Below are positions 7,267 to 14,051 of a stretch of 16,185 bases of DNA, piece after piece (position 1 is the stretch's first letter; each line of letters starts with the position of its first letter). The stretch comes from Candidatus Aminicenantota bacterium. GTDB taxonomy: Bacteria > Acidobacteriota > Aminicenantia > Aminicenantales > Aminicenantaceae. Where the stretch lies: contig JAFGNQ010000397.1 of the NCBI GenBank assembly GCA_016926925.1, positions 1 through 16,185 on the forward strand, in the 5' to 3' direction. The notes below the pieces were generated by a model that made no database searches, had not been told where the DNA came from, and saw nothing but the letters and a program-made list of their open reading frames with translations. Both the position numbers and the translations under genes were made by a program.

Positions 7267-7299
7267 AGTTGAAAGGAACATAAAAGAAAAGGAGGTAAT

Positions 7300-7659
7300 A
7301 TGCGAAACAGACACAGATGGATATACCGCATGACAGGACTGCCCGGCTGGATGCGCTACGGTTTTTCTCCCGGCTGGATGGGCAGAAGCCCTTCAGGCCT
7401 GGGCCCTGCCGCCCAATATCTCATGTACGGTACATGGCCCACTCCTCAAATGAATCAAGCCTGGCAGCAGGGTCAGATACCCTTCTCTCCCGGGCAGGAT
7501 TATGCTCCCCCCGGATTTCCCACTCCCTACGATCCCTGGGGAGCAACAGAACTCACCACCGAAGAAGAATTGAATTTTCTGAAGGCTGAAGCAGAGCAGC
7601 TCGAAGATATGCTCTTCGGCATAGAGAAAAGAATCAAAGAATTGGAAGGGAAAAAATGA
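7300..7659 (+). CDS. DUF5320-related protein with Pro/Trp-rich head and coiled-coil tail
   Basis: The 119-residue protein has a basic Trp/Pro/Gly-rich N-terminal half (IYRMTGLPGWMRYGFSPGWMG). A flexible Pro/Gln-rich middle runs from about 45 to 83. The charged C-terminal helix (EEELNFLKAEAEQLEDMLFGIEKRIKELEGKK) is strongly predicted by eye to form a coiled coil. That combination is found in small proteins annotated as DUF5320-containing near NifX and MinD-type genes. The function is unknown; the helix suggests oligomerisation or docking. The ATG at 7300 has a strong AAGGAGG ribosome site. Its stop overlaps the start of the next gene (ATGA at 7656-7659), so the two are translationally coupled, and the next protein ends in a very similar helix. 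Confidence 0.75.
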   Translation: MRNRHRWIYRMTGLPGWMRYGFSPGWMGRSPSGLGPAAQYLMYGTWPTPQMNQAWQQGQIPFSPGQDYAPPGFPTPYDPWGATELTTEEELNFLKAEAEQLEDMLFGIEKRIKELEGKK

Positions 7660-8318
7660 AAATTGCAATATCAGCTTCAAATCCTGATCTCTCCGGACCC
7701 GTAGATCCCAGGTTCGGGAGATGTCCTTATTTTGTATTCATCGATCCGGAGACAATGGAGTTCGAGTCCATCGAGAATCCGAATCTGTCTTTCTCCAGCG
7801 GAGCGGGCATTCAGTCCGCCCAGTTCGTTGCGGAAAAAGGCGTAAAGGCCGTCCTCACAGGAAGCTGCGGCCCCAATGCTTTCCAGACCCTTAAAGCCGC
7901 AGGAGTGGAAGTGCTCGTAGGAGTTACGGGGACCGTCCAAGAAGCCGTCGAACAGTTCAAGTCGGGTCGACTGCAGGGTACGGCTCAGCCCAATGTCCCT
8001 TCTCATTTCGGCATGGGCGCGAGCGGATCTGCAGATCCCGGTTTCGGTATGGGAAGAGGAATGGGAGGCGGAATGGGCGGAGGCATGGGAGGCGGAATGG
8101 GCCGTGGAATGGGGCGCGGGATGGGCAGAGGTATGGGAAGGGGAATGGGTTATATGCCTCCTTCTCAACCGCCTCAGACACCCCCCTTCAATCCCCCTCA
8201 ATCCCAGATGTCTCCTGAAGAAGAGGTCAACTATTTGAAACAGCAGGCCGGAGGCCTTAAACAACAAATCGAAGACATATACAAAAAAATCGAGGAAATT
8301 GAAAAGAACAAAAAGTAG
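7656..8318 (+). CDS. NifX/ORP-type metal-cofactor domain fused to a Gly-Met-Gly repeat and coiled-coil tail
   Basis: Residues 1-107 form a complete NifX/MTH1175-type domain: KIAISASN, DPRFGRCPYFVFID, GAGIQSAQFVAEKGVKAVLTGSCGPNA, GVEVLVGVTGTVQEAVEQF. Members bind iron-molybdenum or other metal-sulfur clusters; Cys23 and Cys71 are candidate ligands. Residues 131-165 are nine consecutive GMG units separated by single Arg or Gly residues. Residues 168-185 are Pro/Gln-rich. Residues 186-220 (PEEEVNYLKQQAGGLKQQIEDIYKKIEEIEKNKK) form a coiled coil resembling the tail of the preceding protein. The protein is soluble with no signal peptide, unlike the NifX protein at 388. The ATG overlaps the previous stop. 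Related NifX-DUF5320 arrangements exist in anaerobes, but I know no experimental role for the repeat. Confidence 0.85.
   Translation: MKIAISASNPDLSGPVDPRFGRCPYFVFIDPETMEFESIENPNLSFSSGAGIQSAQFVAEKGVKAVLTGSCGPNAFQTLKAAGVEVLVGVTGTVQEAVEQFKSGRLQGTAQPNVPSHFGMGASGSADPGFGMGRGMGGGMGGGMGGGMGRGMGRGMGRGMGRGMGYMPPSQPPQTPPFNPPQSQMSPEEEVNYLKQQAGGLKQQIEDIYKKIEEIEKNKK
8046..8150 (+). repeat. 12-base in-frame repeat encoding nine Gly-Met-Gly units
   Basis: Nine copies of a 12-base unit, GGN-ATG-GGN plus one Arg or Gly codon, run without interruption inside the NifX fusion gene. Third codon positions vary among copies (GGA, GGC, GGG, GGT; AGA, CGT, CGC, AGG), so the array is not a fresh expansion but is maintained at the protein level. 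Near-identical neighbouring units could still allow copy-number change by slippage without a frameshift. Confidence 0.9.
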
Positions 8319-8394
8319 CTTGTTACAGAACGCCCTGGAGATGTGATAGCCCACACTTTTTTTGACAAAAAATCTTTTTGCCGGAGTGATAGTT

Positions 8395-9120
8395 ATGAGC
8401 ACCCGATCATCCATTCAAGCGCACATTGTTTACGACAATAATCCCTACGATGAGAGACTAAAGACGGATTGGGGTTTATCCTGTTTCGTTGAAGGTCTGA
8501 ATAAGTCCATTCTTTTCGATACCGGAACCAAAGGCCGAATCCTTCTCTCCAATATGAAAACACTCGGAATCCAACCGGAAAAGATCGATGTGGTTGTGCT
8601 TTCCCATGCCCACGGAGATCATTCAGGCGGATTGGAAGATCTGCTCTCCCTAAATCCGAAAATCGAAGTATGGCTCCACAATCATTTTTCTTCTGATTTC
8701 AGAGAGAGAATCAGAAAAAAAGCAGCCAACGTTATCGAAGTCGAAGGCTCTCAAAAAATTTGTGAAGGCGCTTACACTTCCGGAGTGATCAACGGCTGGA
8801 TCAAAGAACAATCTCTTGTTCTCGATACGGAGGACGGTCTTTCCCTTATTACAGGCTGTGCACACCCGAGGATTGTCAATGTGATTTCCAGAGTTACAGA
8901 ACTATTCAAAAAAGAGATCACGCTGGCCATGGGAGGATTTCATCTAGGGGGGTTCGAAAGACTGGAAATAAAAGAGATCATAAACAGATTCCGGGATTTC
9001 AAGGTTCAAAAGGTCGGTCCATGCCACTGCTCGGGAAATGATGCACGAAGGCTGTTTCAAGAAGAATACCAGAACGATTTTCTGGAGATCGGAGTAGGAA
9101 AGGAGATTACAATCCAATGA
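8395..9120 (+). CDS. MBL-fold metallohydrolase (COG1237 type)
   Basis: The 241-residue product carries the metallo-beta-lactamase signature HAHGDHSGG (H71, H73, D75, H76). Further motifs are GCAHPRI (155-161), MGGFHLGG (H183) and VGPCHCSG (H211), which together supply two metal sites. This set is typical of the COG1237 group, related to the archaeal 7,8-dihydropterin-6-methyl-4-(ribofuranosyl)-aminobenzene-5'-phosphate synthase; the substrate in bacteria is unknown. The ATG at 8395 is preferred because GGAG lies eight bases upstream; an in-frame TTG at 8362 would add eleven residues with no ribosome site. Its TGA overlaps the ATG of the next gene (ATGA at 9117-9120), coupling it to the ferredoxin-bearing ATPase. 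Confidence 0.85.
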   Translation: MSTRSSIQAHIVYDNNPYDERLKTDWGLSCFVEGLNKSILFDTGTKGRILLSNMKTLGIQPEKIDVVVLSHAHGDHSGGLEDLLSLNPKIEVWLHNHFSSDFRERIRKKAANVIEVEGSQKICEGAYTSGVINGWIKEQSLVLDTEDGLSLITGCAHPRIVNVISRVTELFKKEITLAMGGFHLGGFERLEIKEIINRFRDFKVQKVGPCHCSGNDARRLFQEEYQNDFLEIGVGKEITIQ

Positions 9121-9986
9121 TTCTATCTATCGCCAGCGGGAAGGGAGGAACAGGGAAAACAACCATAGCCGTGAACCTGGCCCTTTCGCTTAGAGAAACT
9201 CATGCCGTTCAATTCCTGGACTGTGATGTCGAAGAACCCAATGCCCACTTTTTTCTGAAACCGCACCTCCAAAGCAACCGCGTGGTTTCCATACCTATCC
9301 CGGAGATTATCGAAGAAAAGTGCACCTATTGCGGCAGGTGTGCCGAAGTTTGTGCCTACAACGCTCTTGCCGTGCTGAAGGATACGGTCCTTGTCTTTCC
9401 TGAACTCTGTCACGGCTGTGGGGGATGCAGCCTTCTCTGCCCCGAGAAAGCCATAAAGGAAAAAGACCAGAGGATTGGAATCATAGAGGTGGGCTCATCA
9501 AGCAACATTCAATTCGTCCACGGAAAGCTCGACATCGGCCAGGCTATGTCCCCTCCCCTGATAAGAGAGATAAAAAAATGCATCAATTCCACACGACTGG
9601 TCATCATCGACGCTCCCCCGGGAACATCCTGTCCTGTGATCGAAGCATTGAAAGGAAGTGATTTTTCGCTTCTGGTCACCGAACCCACACCCTTCGGCCT
9701 GAACGACCTTAAGCTCGCCGTAGAGACACTTAAAGAAATGGAGATTCCTTTCGGCGTGGTTATCAACCGGGCAGGAGTCGGCGACAGCGGAGTGGAAGAC
9801 TATTGCCGGAAGGAAAAGCTGCCTCTGTTGATGACCCTACCCATGGACCGTGATATCGCCGTAGCTTATTCGGAGGGAATCCCCATCATCGAAGCCCTGC
9901 CGGCTTACAGGGAAAAATTCATCGAACTTTTTAGAAAAATTGAAGAACCTGGATTATTCACGAATCGAGGTTGCCGTAACGGCTAG
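9117..9986 (+). CDS. MinD/ParA-type ATPase with inserted 2[4Fe-4S] ferredoxin domain (first paralogue)
   Basis: The 289-residue protein begins with a deviant Walker A, SGKGGTGKTT at 7-16, followed by LDCDVEEPNAHFFLKP, a signature of COG1149 proteins. A ferredoxin domain is inserted at about 65-115 with C69, C72, C75, C79 and C98, C101, C104, C108; both 4Fe-4S sites are complete. The Walker B-like IIDAPPGTSCPVIEAL and the VTEPTPFG motif follow. Mrp/NBP35-like relatives carry or insert Fe-S clusters, and a tandem pair of COG1149 ATPases is part of the Desulfovibrio orange-protein complex. Here it probably couples ATP-driven dimerisation to cluster or cofactor transfer to the NifX-domain protein. 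It is cytoplasmic and translationally coupled to the MBL gene. Confidence 0.9.
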   Translation: MILSIASGKGGTGKTTIAVNLALSLRETHAVQFLDCDVEEPNAHFFLKPHLQSNRVVSIPIPEIIEEKCTYCGRCAEVCAYNALAVLKDTVLVFPELCHGCGGCSLLCPEKAIKEKDQRIGIIEVGSSSNIQFVHGKLDIGQAMSPPLIREIKKCINSTRLVIIDAPPGTSCPVIEALKGSDFSLLVTEPTPFGLNDLKLAVETLKEMEIPFGVVINRAGVGDSGVEDYCRKEKLPLLMTLPMDRDIAVAYSEGIPIIEALPAYREKFIELFRKIEEPGLFTNRGCRNG

Positions 9987-10075
9987 GCAGCGGCTCATGA
10001 AGCTGTAGCAATCTACTGCGAATGGGCTGCAACGACGCCGGTGCGGTAAGATCGATTCGCCCAAAGGGTAAAAAA

Positions 10076-10957
10076 ATGAAACAACTTGTCATAATAAGCG
10101 GAAAAGGCGGAACAGGGAAAACTATCATTTCGGCATCTTTAGCTGCATTGACCCAAAAAAAGGTTATGGCCGACTGTGATGTGGATGCCGCCAACCTCTA
10201 CCTCCTCCTCCATCCTGAGATTCTAGAAGAACATGATTTCTCCGGGGGGAAAAAAGCAAACCTTGATCTCGATACGTGTACAGGATGCGGGGACTGCCTC
10301 CATGTTTGCCGATTCGCAGCCATAGAGGAAACAGACGACGGGAAAGTCGCCATCGACCCGATATCCTGTGAAGGATGCGCGGTCTGCTCTTATATCTGTC
10401 CCGTAGAAGCCATCTCCATGGAAGAACGAATCTCAGGAAAATGGTTTGTTTCCCAGACTAAATACGGGCAATTCGTTCATGCCCGGCTGGGAATCGGAGA
10501 GGAAAATTCGGGAAAGCTGGTTGCCGAAGTCAGAAAAAAGGCAAACGCCATCGCGGAAAGCAACGGCTTGGATCTGGTTATCATTGACGGTCCTCCGGGT
10601 ATAGGCTGTCCGGTTATCGCTTCCCTTTCCGGGACAGATACCGCACTGGTAGTCACGGAACCCACACTCTCTGGAATTCACGATATGCAACGAGTTATCA
10701 AAATGATTCATCATTTCAATACCAGAGCAGCCTGCTGTATCAATAAATTTGATCTCAACCGCAGGCTGTCCGATCAAATCGAGGAATGGTGTGAAAACAA
10801 TTCGGTTCCCGTTGTGGGGAGAATCCCTTTTGATGAGGTCGTCACAAAATCCCTGGTCCAAGGCATACCGGTTGTCGAGTTCTCGGATAATTCCGTCACA
10901 AAAGAAATAAGAACACTATGGGAAAGGCTTTCTGCCTTGCTCACACCTCGGATATAG
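10076..10957 (+). CDS. MinD/ParA-type ATPase with inserted 2[4Fe-4S] ferredoxin domain (second paralogue)
   Basis: The product is 293 residues from the ATG at 10076, where the conserved N-terminus KQLVIISGKGGTGKT begins. An upstream in-frame ATG at 10022 would add eighteen residues without family similarity. The deviant Walker A is at 9-16, followed by ADCDVDAANLYLLLHP, the alternative signature that separates this paralogue from the first (DCDVEEPN). The inserted ferredoxin has C68, C71, C74, C78 and C98, C101, C104, C108. IIDGPPGIGCPVIASL and VVTEPTLSGIHD complete the nucleotide site. An AAAGGG ribosome site lies a few bases upstream. The 89-base gap from the first paralogue is larger than other gaps in the operon and holds no gene that I can support. 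The two ATPases probably form a heterodimer, as inferred for the ORP locus. Confidence 0.9.
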   Translation: MKQLVIISGKGGTGKTIISASLAALTQKKVMADCDVDAANLYLLLHPEILEEHDFSGGKKANLDLDTCTGCGDCLHVCRFAAIEETDDGKVAIDPISCEGCAVCSYICPVEAISMEERISGKWFVSQTKYGQFVHARLGIGEENSGKLVAEVRKKANAIAESNGLDLVIIDGPPGIGCPVIASLSGTDTALVVTEPTLSGIHDMQRVIKMIHHFNTRAACCINKFDLNRRLSDQIEEWCENNSVPVVGRIPFDEVVTKSLVQGIPVVEFSDNSVTKEIRTLWERLSALLTPRI

Positions 10958-10961
10958 AAAA

Positions 10962-11393
10962 ATGTCACTATCAGTCAATAGCGAAGAATGCAAAGGCTGC
11001 GGCCTTTGCGTTTCCGTATGCCCGGCTCAGGCTGTATCCATCATAGATAACAAGGCCTATATCGACCAAGACAAGTGCACGGAATGCTTGCTCTGTCTGG
11101 ATGAATGCCCGACAGGCGCTATCCATCGCATATCTGAAAAAGAACTCAGCCTTGCGGATAGAGAACGTATCAATCCTTATTTTTCAGAACAAATCATCCT
11201 TCCTCCCAAACCATCGATTTCGAGCTATAAAGAGCAAAAACGGCCGGCGACAACTGCTTCCATGTTTTTAGGAAGATTGAGAAGTGCGGTGAGTGCCTTC
11301 CTCGATTTGGACTCATCACCGGGCACCAGAAGAAGAGGCGGGAGGATGAAACACCAAAGGCAGAGAAGACGGCAGCGAGGACGAAGATCTTAA
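10962..11393 (+). CDS. 2[4Fe-4S] ferredoxin with a basic C-terminal extension
   Basis: The 143-residue protein has a classical bacterial ferredoxin core in residues 1-60 with C10, C13, C16, C20-P and C39, C42, C45, C49-P, so two complete 4Fe-4S clusters. After about residue 60 there is an unrelated extension. It is first charged, then an amphipathic stretch (SMFLGRLRSAVSAFLDLD, about 95-112), and ends in an Arg-rich tail (RRRGGRMKHQRQRRRQRGRR). Simple ferredoxins end near residue 60-80, so the extension more than doubles the usual length. It may bind membrane, nucleic acid or an acidic partner; this is inference. The gene starts four bases after the second ATPase stop and is the last of the operon. 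It is the likely electron donor to the ferredoxin-bearing ATPases. Confidence 0.85.
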   Translation: MSLSVNSEECKGCGLCVSVCPAQAVSIIDNKAYIDQDKCTECLLCLDECPTGAIHRISEKELSLADRERINPYFSEQIILPPKPSISSYKEQKRPATTASMFLGRLRSAVSAFLDLDSSPGTRRRGGRMKHQRQRRRQRGRRS

Positions 11394-11411
11394 TCGCTAA
11401 CAATTTTTTTA

Positions 11412-11439
11412 GTTCAACACCGTGAGGAATTTTTATAAT
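11412..11439 (+). promoter_or_regulatory. Possible promoter of the flavin oxidoreductase gene
   Basis: A perfect -10 hexamer TATAAT lies at 11434-11439, 34 bases before the ATG at 11474. The -35 region (around GTTCAA/TTCAAC at 11412-11418, 15-16 base spacing) is poor. A T7 run at 11404-11410 just upstream could help end the preceding operon, but no strong stem precedes it. The 80-base gap and the strong AAGGAG ribosome site suggest an independent transcript. Confidence 0.4.
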
Positions 11440-11473
11440 TTCCCACCAATTTATCTTTTAAAGGAGAACTTAC

Positions 11474-12835
11474 ATGCAAAAATATGATGTCGTAATCATC
11501 GGAGGGGGACCGGCAGGTGTCACCTGTGCCATTTCTGCACACAACACGTATCCGGACAAGACCATCGCGATTATCCGAAAAGAACGGATTGCCCTTATAC
11601 CTTGCGGAATTCCCTACACAATGCATTCATTGAATACGGTCGATGAGGATATCCTCCCAGACAAGTTGATCGAGCAAGCCTCTGCGGACCTTATTGTAGA
11701 CGAGGTAGTGGATAGAGAGGGAAAAATTCTTAAGCTCAAAAGCGGCAAGGAGATCGGTTATGACAAACTGGTCTTCGCTGTCGGTTCGAATCCGGTAAAA
11801 CCTCCAATAAAAGGCATCGAGAAAAAAGGTGTTTTTGTTGTGAATAAAGACCGGGACTATTTGGTCGCAATGAAAGAATTTGCACAAAGTTCAGAAAATA
11901 TTGTCGTCATCGGAGGCGGATACATCGGCGTCGAAATGGCTGACGAGCTTTTGAAAGCCGGGAAAAAAGTAACCCTTATAGAGATGATGAAAGGTCTTCT
12001 CCCCACAACCATGGATCCTGAATTCGGTTCCAAAGCCCAACAAATTCTCGAAGAGGCGAAAGCGAATATTTTACTGGGGAGAAGAGCAAACACCATCCTC
12101 GGAGATGACACCACCTCAGGCGTACTTCTGGATGATGGACAAAAACTCGCTGCAGATATGATCATTGTTTCAGTCGGTGCCAAACCGAATCTCTCGCTGG
12201 CCAGCAAAATCGGCCTGGCTGTCCACCCTCGTCACGGCATATGGGTCAATGATTATCTGCGTACATTCGAAAAGGATATCTTTGCTATTGGAGACTGTGC
12301 GGCCAAATATGATTTCTTTACGGGAGAATTTTCCAATATCATGCTGGCTTCGACCGCCATGGCCGAAGGACGGCTGGTCGGCTCCAATCTGTTCGGAATC
12401 AAGGTGATGCGAAAATTTCTCGGTGTCCTGGGGTCGTTTTCTACCAAAATCGGTCCTACTGCATTCGGCGCCAGCGGACTGACCGAACAAAAAGCCAAAG
12501 AGATGAAGATGGATTATATGGTCGGACAATCCACAACGATCGACCGTCATCCTGGGAAATTGCCGGGTGCATCCCAATTGCATATCAAGCTGGTGTTCTC
12601 ACGCTATTCACATACACTCCTGGGGGCCCAGATGTCCGGAGGCGATTCTGTCGGTGAACTCGTCAATATGTTTTCAGTGATTATTCTCAACAAGATGACG
12701 GATATGGATATTGACAATCTTCAAATCGGAACACATCCCCTATTGTCAGCTTCTCCGATTGCTTATCCCGTGATCAACGCATCCGTGGACGCCATAAAAA
12801 AATGGTACGACTATAAGGCCATAAAAACAGGATAA
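11474..12835 (+). CDS. FAD-dependent disulfide reductase family: NADH oxidase / CoA-disulfide reductase-like
   Basis: The 453-residue protein has an N-terminal FAD Rossmann motif (VVIIGGGPAG, 6-15) and a single redox cysteine Cys44 in ALIPCGIPYTM. A second dinucleotide motif for NAD(P)H is VVIGGGYIGVEMADEL (144-159), and the FAD-binding IFAIGDCA is at 269-276. A C-terminal dimerisation domain follows from about 320. One active-site cysteine rather than a CxxC pair places it with NADH oxidases, NADH peroxidases, CoA-disulfide reductases and persulfide reductases, which cannot be separated reliably by eye. No rhodanese domain is fused. Possible roles are reduction of oxygen or peroxide by NADH, or of CoA-disulfide or persulfide. 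The start is supported by AAGGAG seven bases upstream. Its place after the Fe-S operon fits a protective function. Confidence 0.88.
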   Translation: MQKYDVVIIGGGPAGVTCAISAHNTYPDKTIAIIRKERIALIPCGIPYTMHSLNTVDEDILPDKLIEQASADLIVDEVVDREGKILKLKSGKEIGYDKLVFAVGSNPVKPPIKGIEKKGVFVVNKDRDYLVAMKEFAQSSENIVVIGGGYIGVEMADELLKAGKKVTLIEMMKGLLPTTMDPEFGSKAQQILEEAKANILLGRRANTILGDDTTSGVLLDDGQKLAADMIIVSVGAKPNLSLASKIGLAVHPRHGIWVNDYLRTFEKDIFAIGDCAAKYDFFTGEFSNIMLASTAMAEGRLVGSNLFGIKVMRKFLGVLGSFSTKIGPTAFGASGLTEQKAKEMKMDYMVGQSTTIDRHPGKLPGASQLHIKLVFSRYSHTLLGAQMSGGDSVGELVNMFSVIILNKMTDMDIDNLQIGTHPLLSASPIAYPVINASVDAIKKWYDYKAIKTG

Positions 12836-12873
12836 ACAAGACAACATATACGAAGGATATTCAGCAAGGATTC

Positions 12874-12902
12874 TTGTATTTTCACTTCTTATAGCGTATA
12901 AA
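12874..12902 (+). promoter_or_regulatory. Probable promoter of the M29-like aminopeptidase gene
   Basis: TTGTAT (12874-12879) and TATAAA (12897-12902) are separated by 17 bases. The -10 element matches in five of six positions; the -35 element is weaker. The start point would be near 12909, giving a short leader that carries the very strong GGGAGGTGA ribosome site ahead of the ATG at 12928. Confidence 0.5.
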
Positions 12903-12927
12903 ATTCATAAGTTAAGGGAGGTGAATT

Positions 12928-14001
12928 ATGGCTTTCAATGTACAAAAATTATTCTCCGATGTTTTCAACCCTGAAAAAAATGAAACCGTTCTCATAATTA
13001 TCGATACGCCGGAAGATAAGCAAAAAATGACTCCGGAATGGCGACTTCGCCATCAAATGGCCTTCGAATGGCACAAGGAAATAGACGCGTTGGGGAAAAA
13101 AAGGGGGGTTGAAGTTTTGCCGTTAGCGAGCTATCCCGCCACCTTTAAACACAATGCGGAGCTACCTTTAGGCGAAGGCAAACCGATCCCTCTGAACGAC
13201 GCCCTGTCAAGCGCGACAATCGTCATGGCTCTTACAGAGTTTTCCGCATCCGCCCCCCTGATGAATTGGTCCAAATCCCACCCGGATTTCAGGTGTGCTT
13301 CCATGCCGATGATTACCAAGAAAATGGAAAAAACGGCCCTGGCCGCCGACTATAAAGAAGTGGCCAGGCGCTGCGAGGCGCTTAAAAAAATTCTGGAAGG
13401 CGCCGAGGGCATCGACGTCGATTTTTCGACCGGGCACGGATGCTATTTCGATGTGCGCTACAGAGAGTGCTTGCTCGATGACGGCTATTTACCCAGAAAC
13501 AAGGAAGGGCACCGTCTTATCAATCTTCCGAGCGGGGAGACTTTTTATGCTCCCTATGAAGGGGAGAAAGAAGAACCCAGTTTGACTTCGGGTGAGCTGC
13601 CCGTAATGAAAAACGGGGAACTCGTGGTCTTTAAAGTGGAAGCGAATACTATTATTGAAGTCATGGGTGACGGCAAATATGCCGATGAGTTCAGAAAATT
13701 TTTCGCTCTCGATGCAGCCCGCAGAAACATCGCCGAATGCGCCTTCGGCACCAATCCCGAAGCCGTCGTAACGGGCAATGTGCTCGAAGACGAAAAAGCC
13801 GGTTTCCACTGGGCCTACGGAAGAAGCGACCACATAGGCGGAATAACGGGTGTAGACAAATTCGCATCACCGGCAAATGTGGTGCATTTCGATATCGTCT
13901 ATGCCAAAGACTCCCCTATTTCGGTGAAAGAGGCCAAGGCAAAATTCCAAGGTGACAAGACGGTTACGGTCATCCGGAATGGTGAATATACAGTCTTTTG
14001 A
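12928..14001 (+). CDS. M29-like metalloaminopeptidase (AmpS/aminopeptidase T family, COG2309)
   Basis: The 357-residue protein resembles family M29 aminopeptidases in its C-terminal half: NLPSGETFYAPYEG (Glu204), AECAFGTNPEAV (Glu270), GFHWAYGRSDHIGGITG (His294) and VVHFDIVYA (His320, Asp322). The 66-residue spacing of Glu204 and Glu270 equals that of the metal ligands Glu250 and Glu316 of the Thermus enzymes, as I remember them. The conserved catalytic Tyr, seven residues after the histidine ligand, is Asp301 here. The protein is cytoplasmic with no signal peptide. Length is a little below the usual 400 or so of M29. The family removes N-terminal residues from peptides with a cobalt or zinc pair; the Tyr change leaves the reaction uncertain. 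The ATG has a near-perfect GGGAGGTGA ribosome site. Remnants of a second copy lie at 15472-15680. Confidence 0.75.
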   Translation: MAFNVQKLFSDVFNPEKNETVLIIIDTPEDKQKMTPEWRLRHQMAFEWHKEIDALGKKRGVEVLPLASYPATFKHNAELPLGEGKPIPLNDALSSATIVMALTEFSASAPLMNWSKSHPDFRCASMPMITKKMEKTALAADYKEVARRCEALKKILEGAEGIDVDFSTGHGCYFDVRYRECLLDDGYLPRNKEGHRLINLPSGETFYAPYEGEKEEPSLTSGELPVMKNGELVVFKVEANTIIEVMGDGKYADEFRKFFALDAARRNIAECAFGTNPEAVVTGNVLEDEKAGFHWAYGRSDHIGGITGVDKFASPANVVHFDIVYAKDSPISVKEAKAKFQGDKTVTVIRNGEYTVF

Positions 14002-14051
14002 ATAAGGGATCTTTATTAACAGGCAACAAAATCGGTTATTAAGGGCAGTTT

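Noticed and set aside
8046..8150. Tandem array considered as CRISPR or non-coding satellite
   Set aside because: The period is 12 bases, in frame, with no spacers and with synonymous variation, so it is a protein-level repeat.
8358..8372. TTTTTTG-A-CAAAAAA dyad with TTGACA at 8362 before the MBL gene
   Set aside because: No acceptable -10 element at the right spacing before the ATG at 8395, and the stem is only A-T rich; cotranscription with the upstream genes explains the context.
7677..8414. 245-codon - strand ORF rich in Ser/His opposite the NifX fusion gene
   Set aside because: It is the antisense shadow of the Gly-Met-Gly repeat, has no domain resemblance, and the + strand frame has a full NifX domain with a coupled start.
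9987..10075. Gap between the two ATPase genes examined for a small gene
   Set aside because: The only in-frame extension (from 10022) gives residues with no family similarity and no ribosome site; no other ORF is credible.
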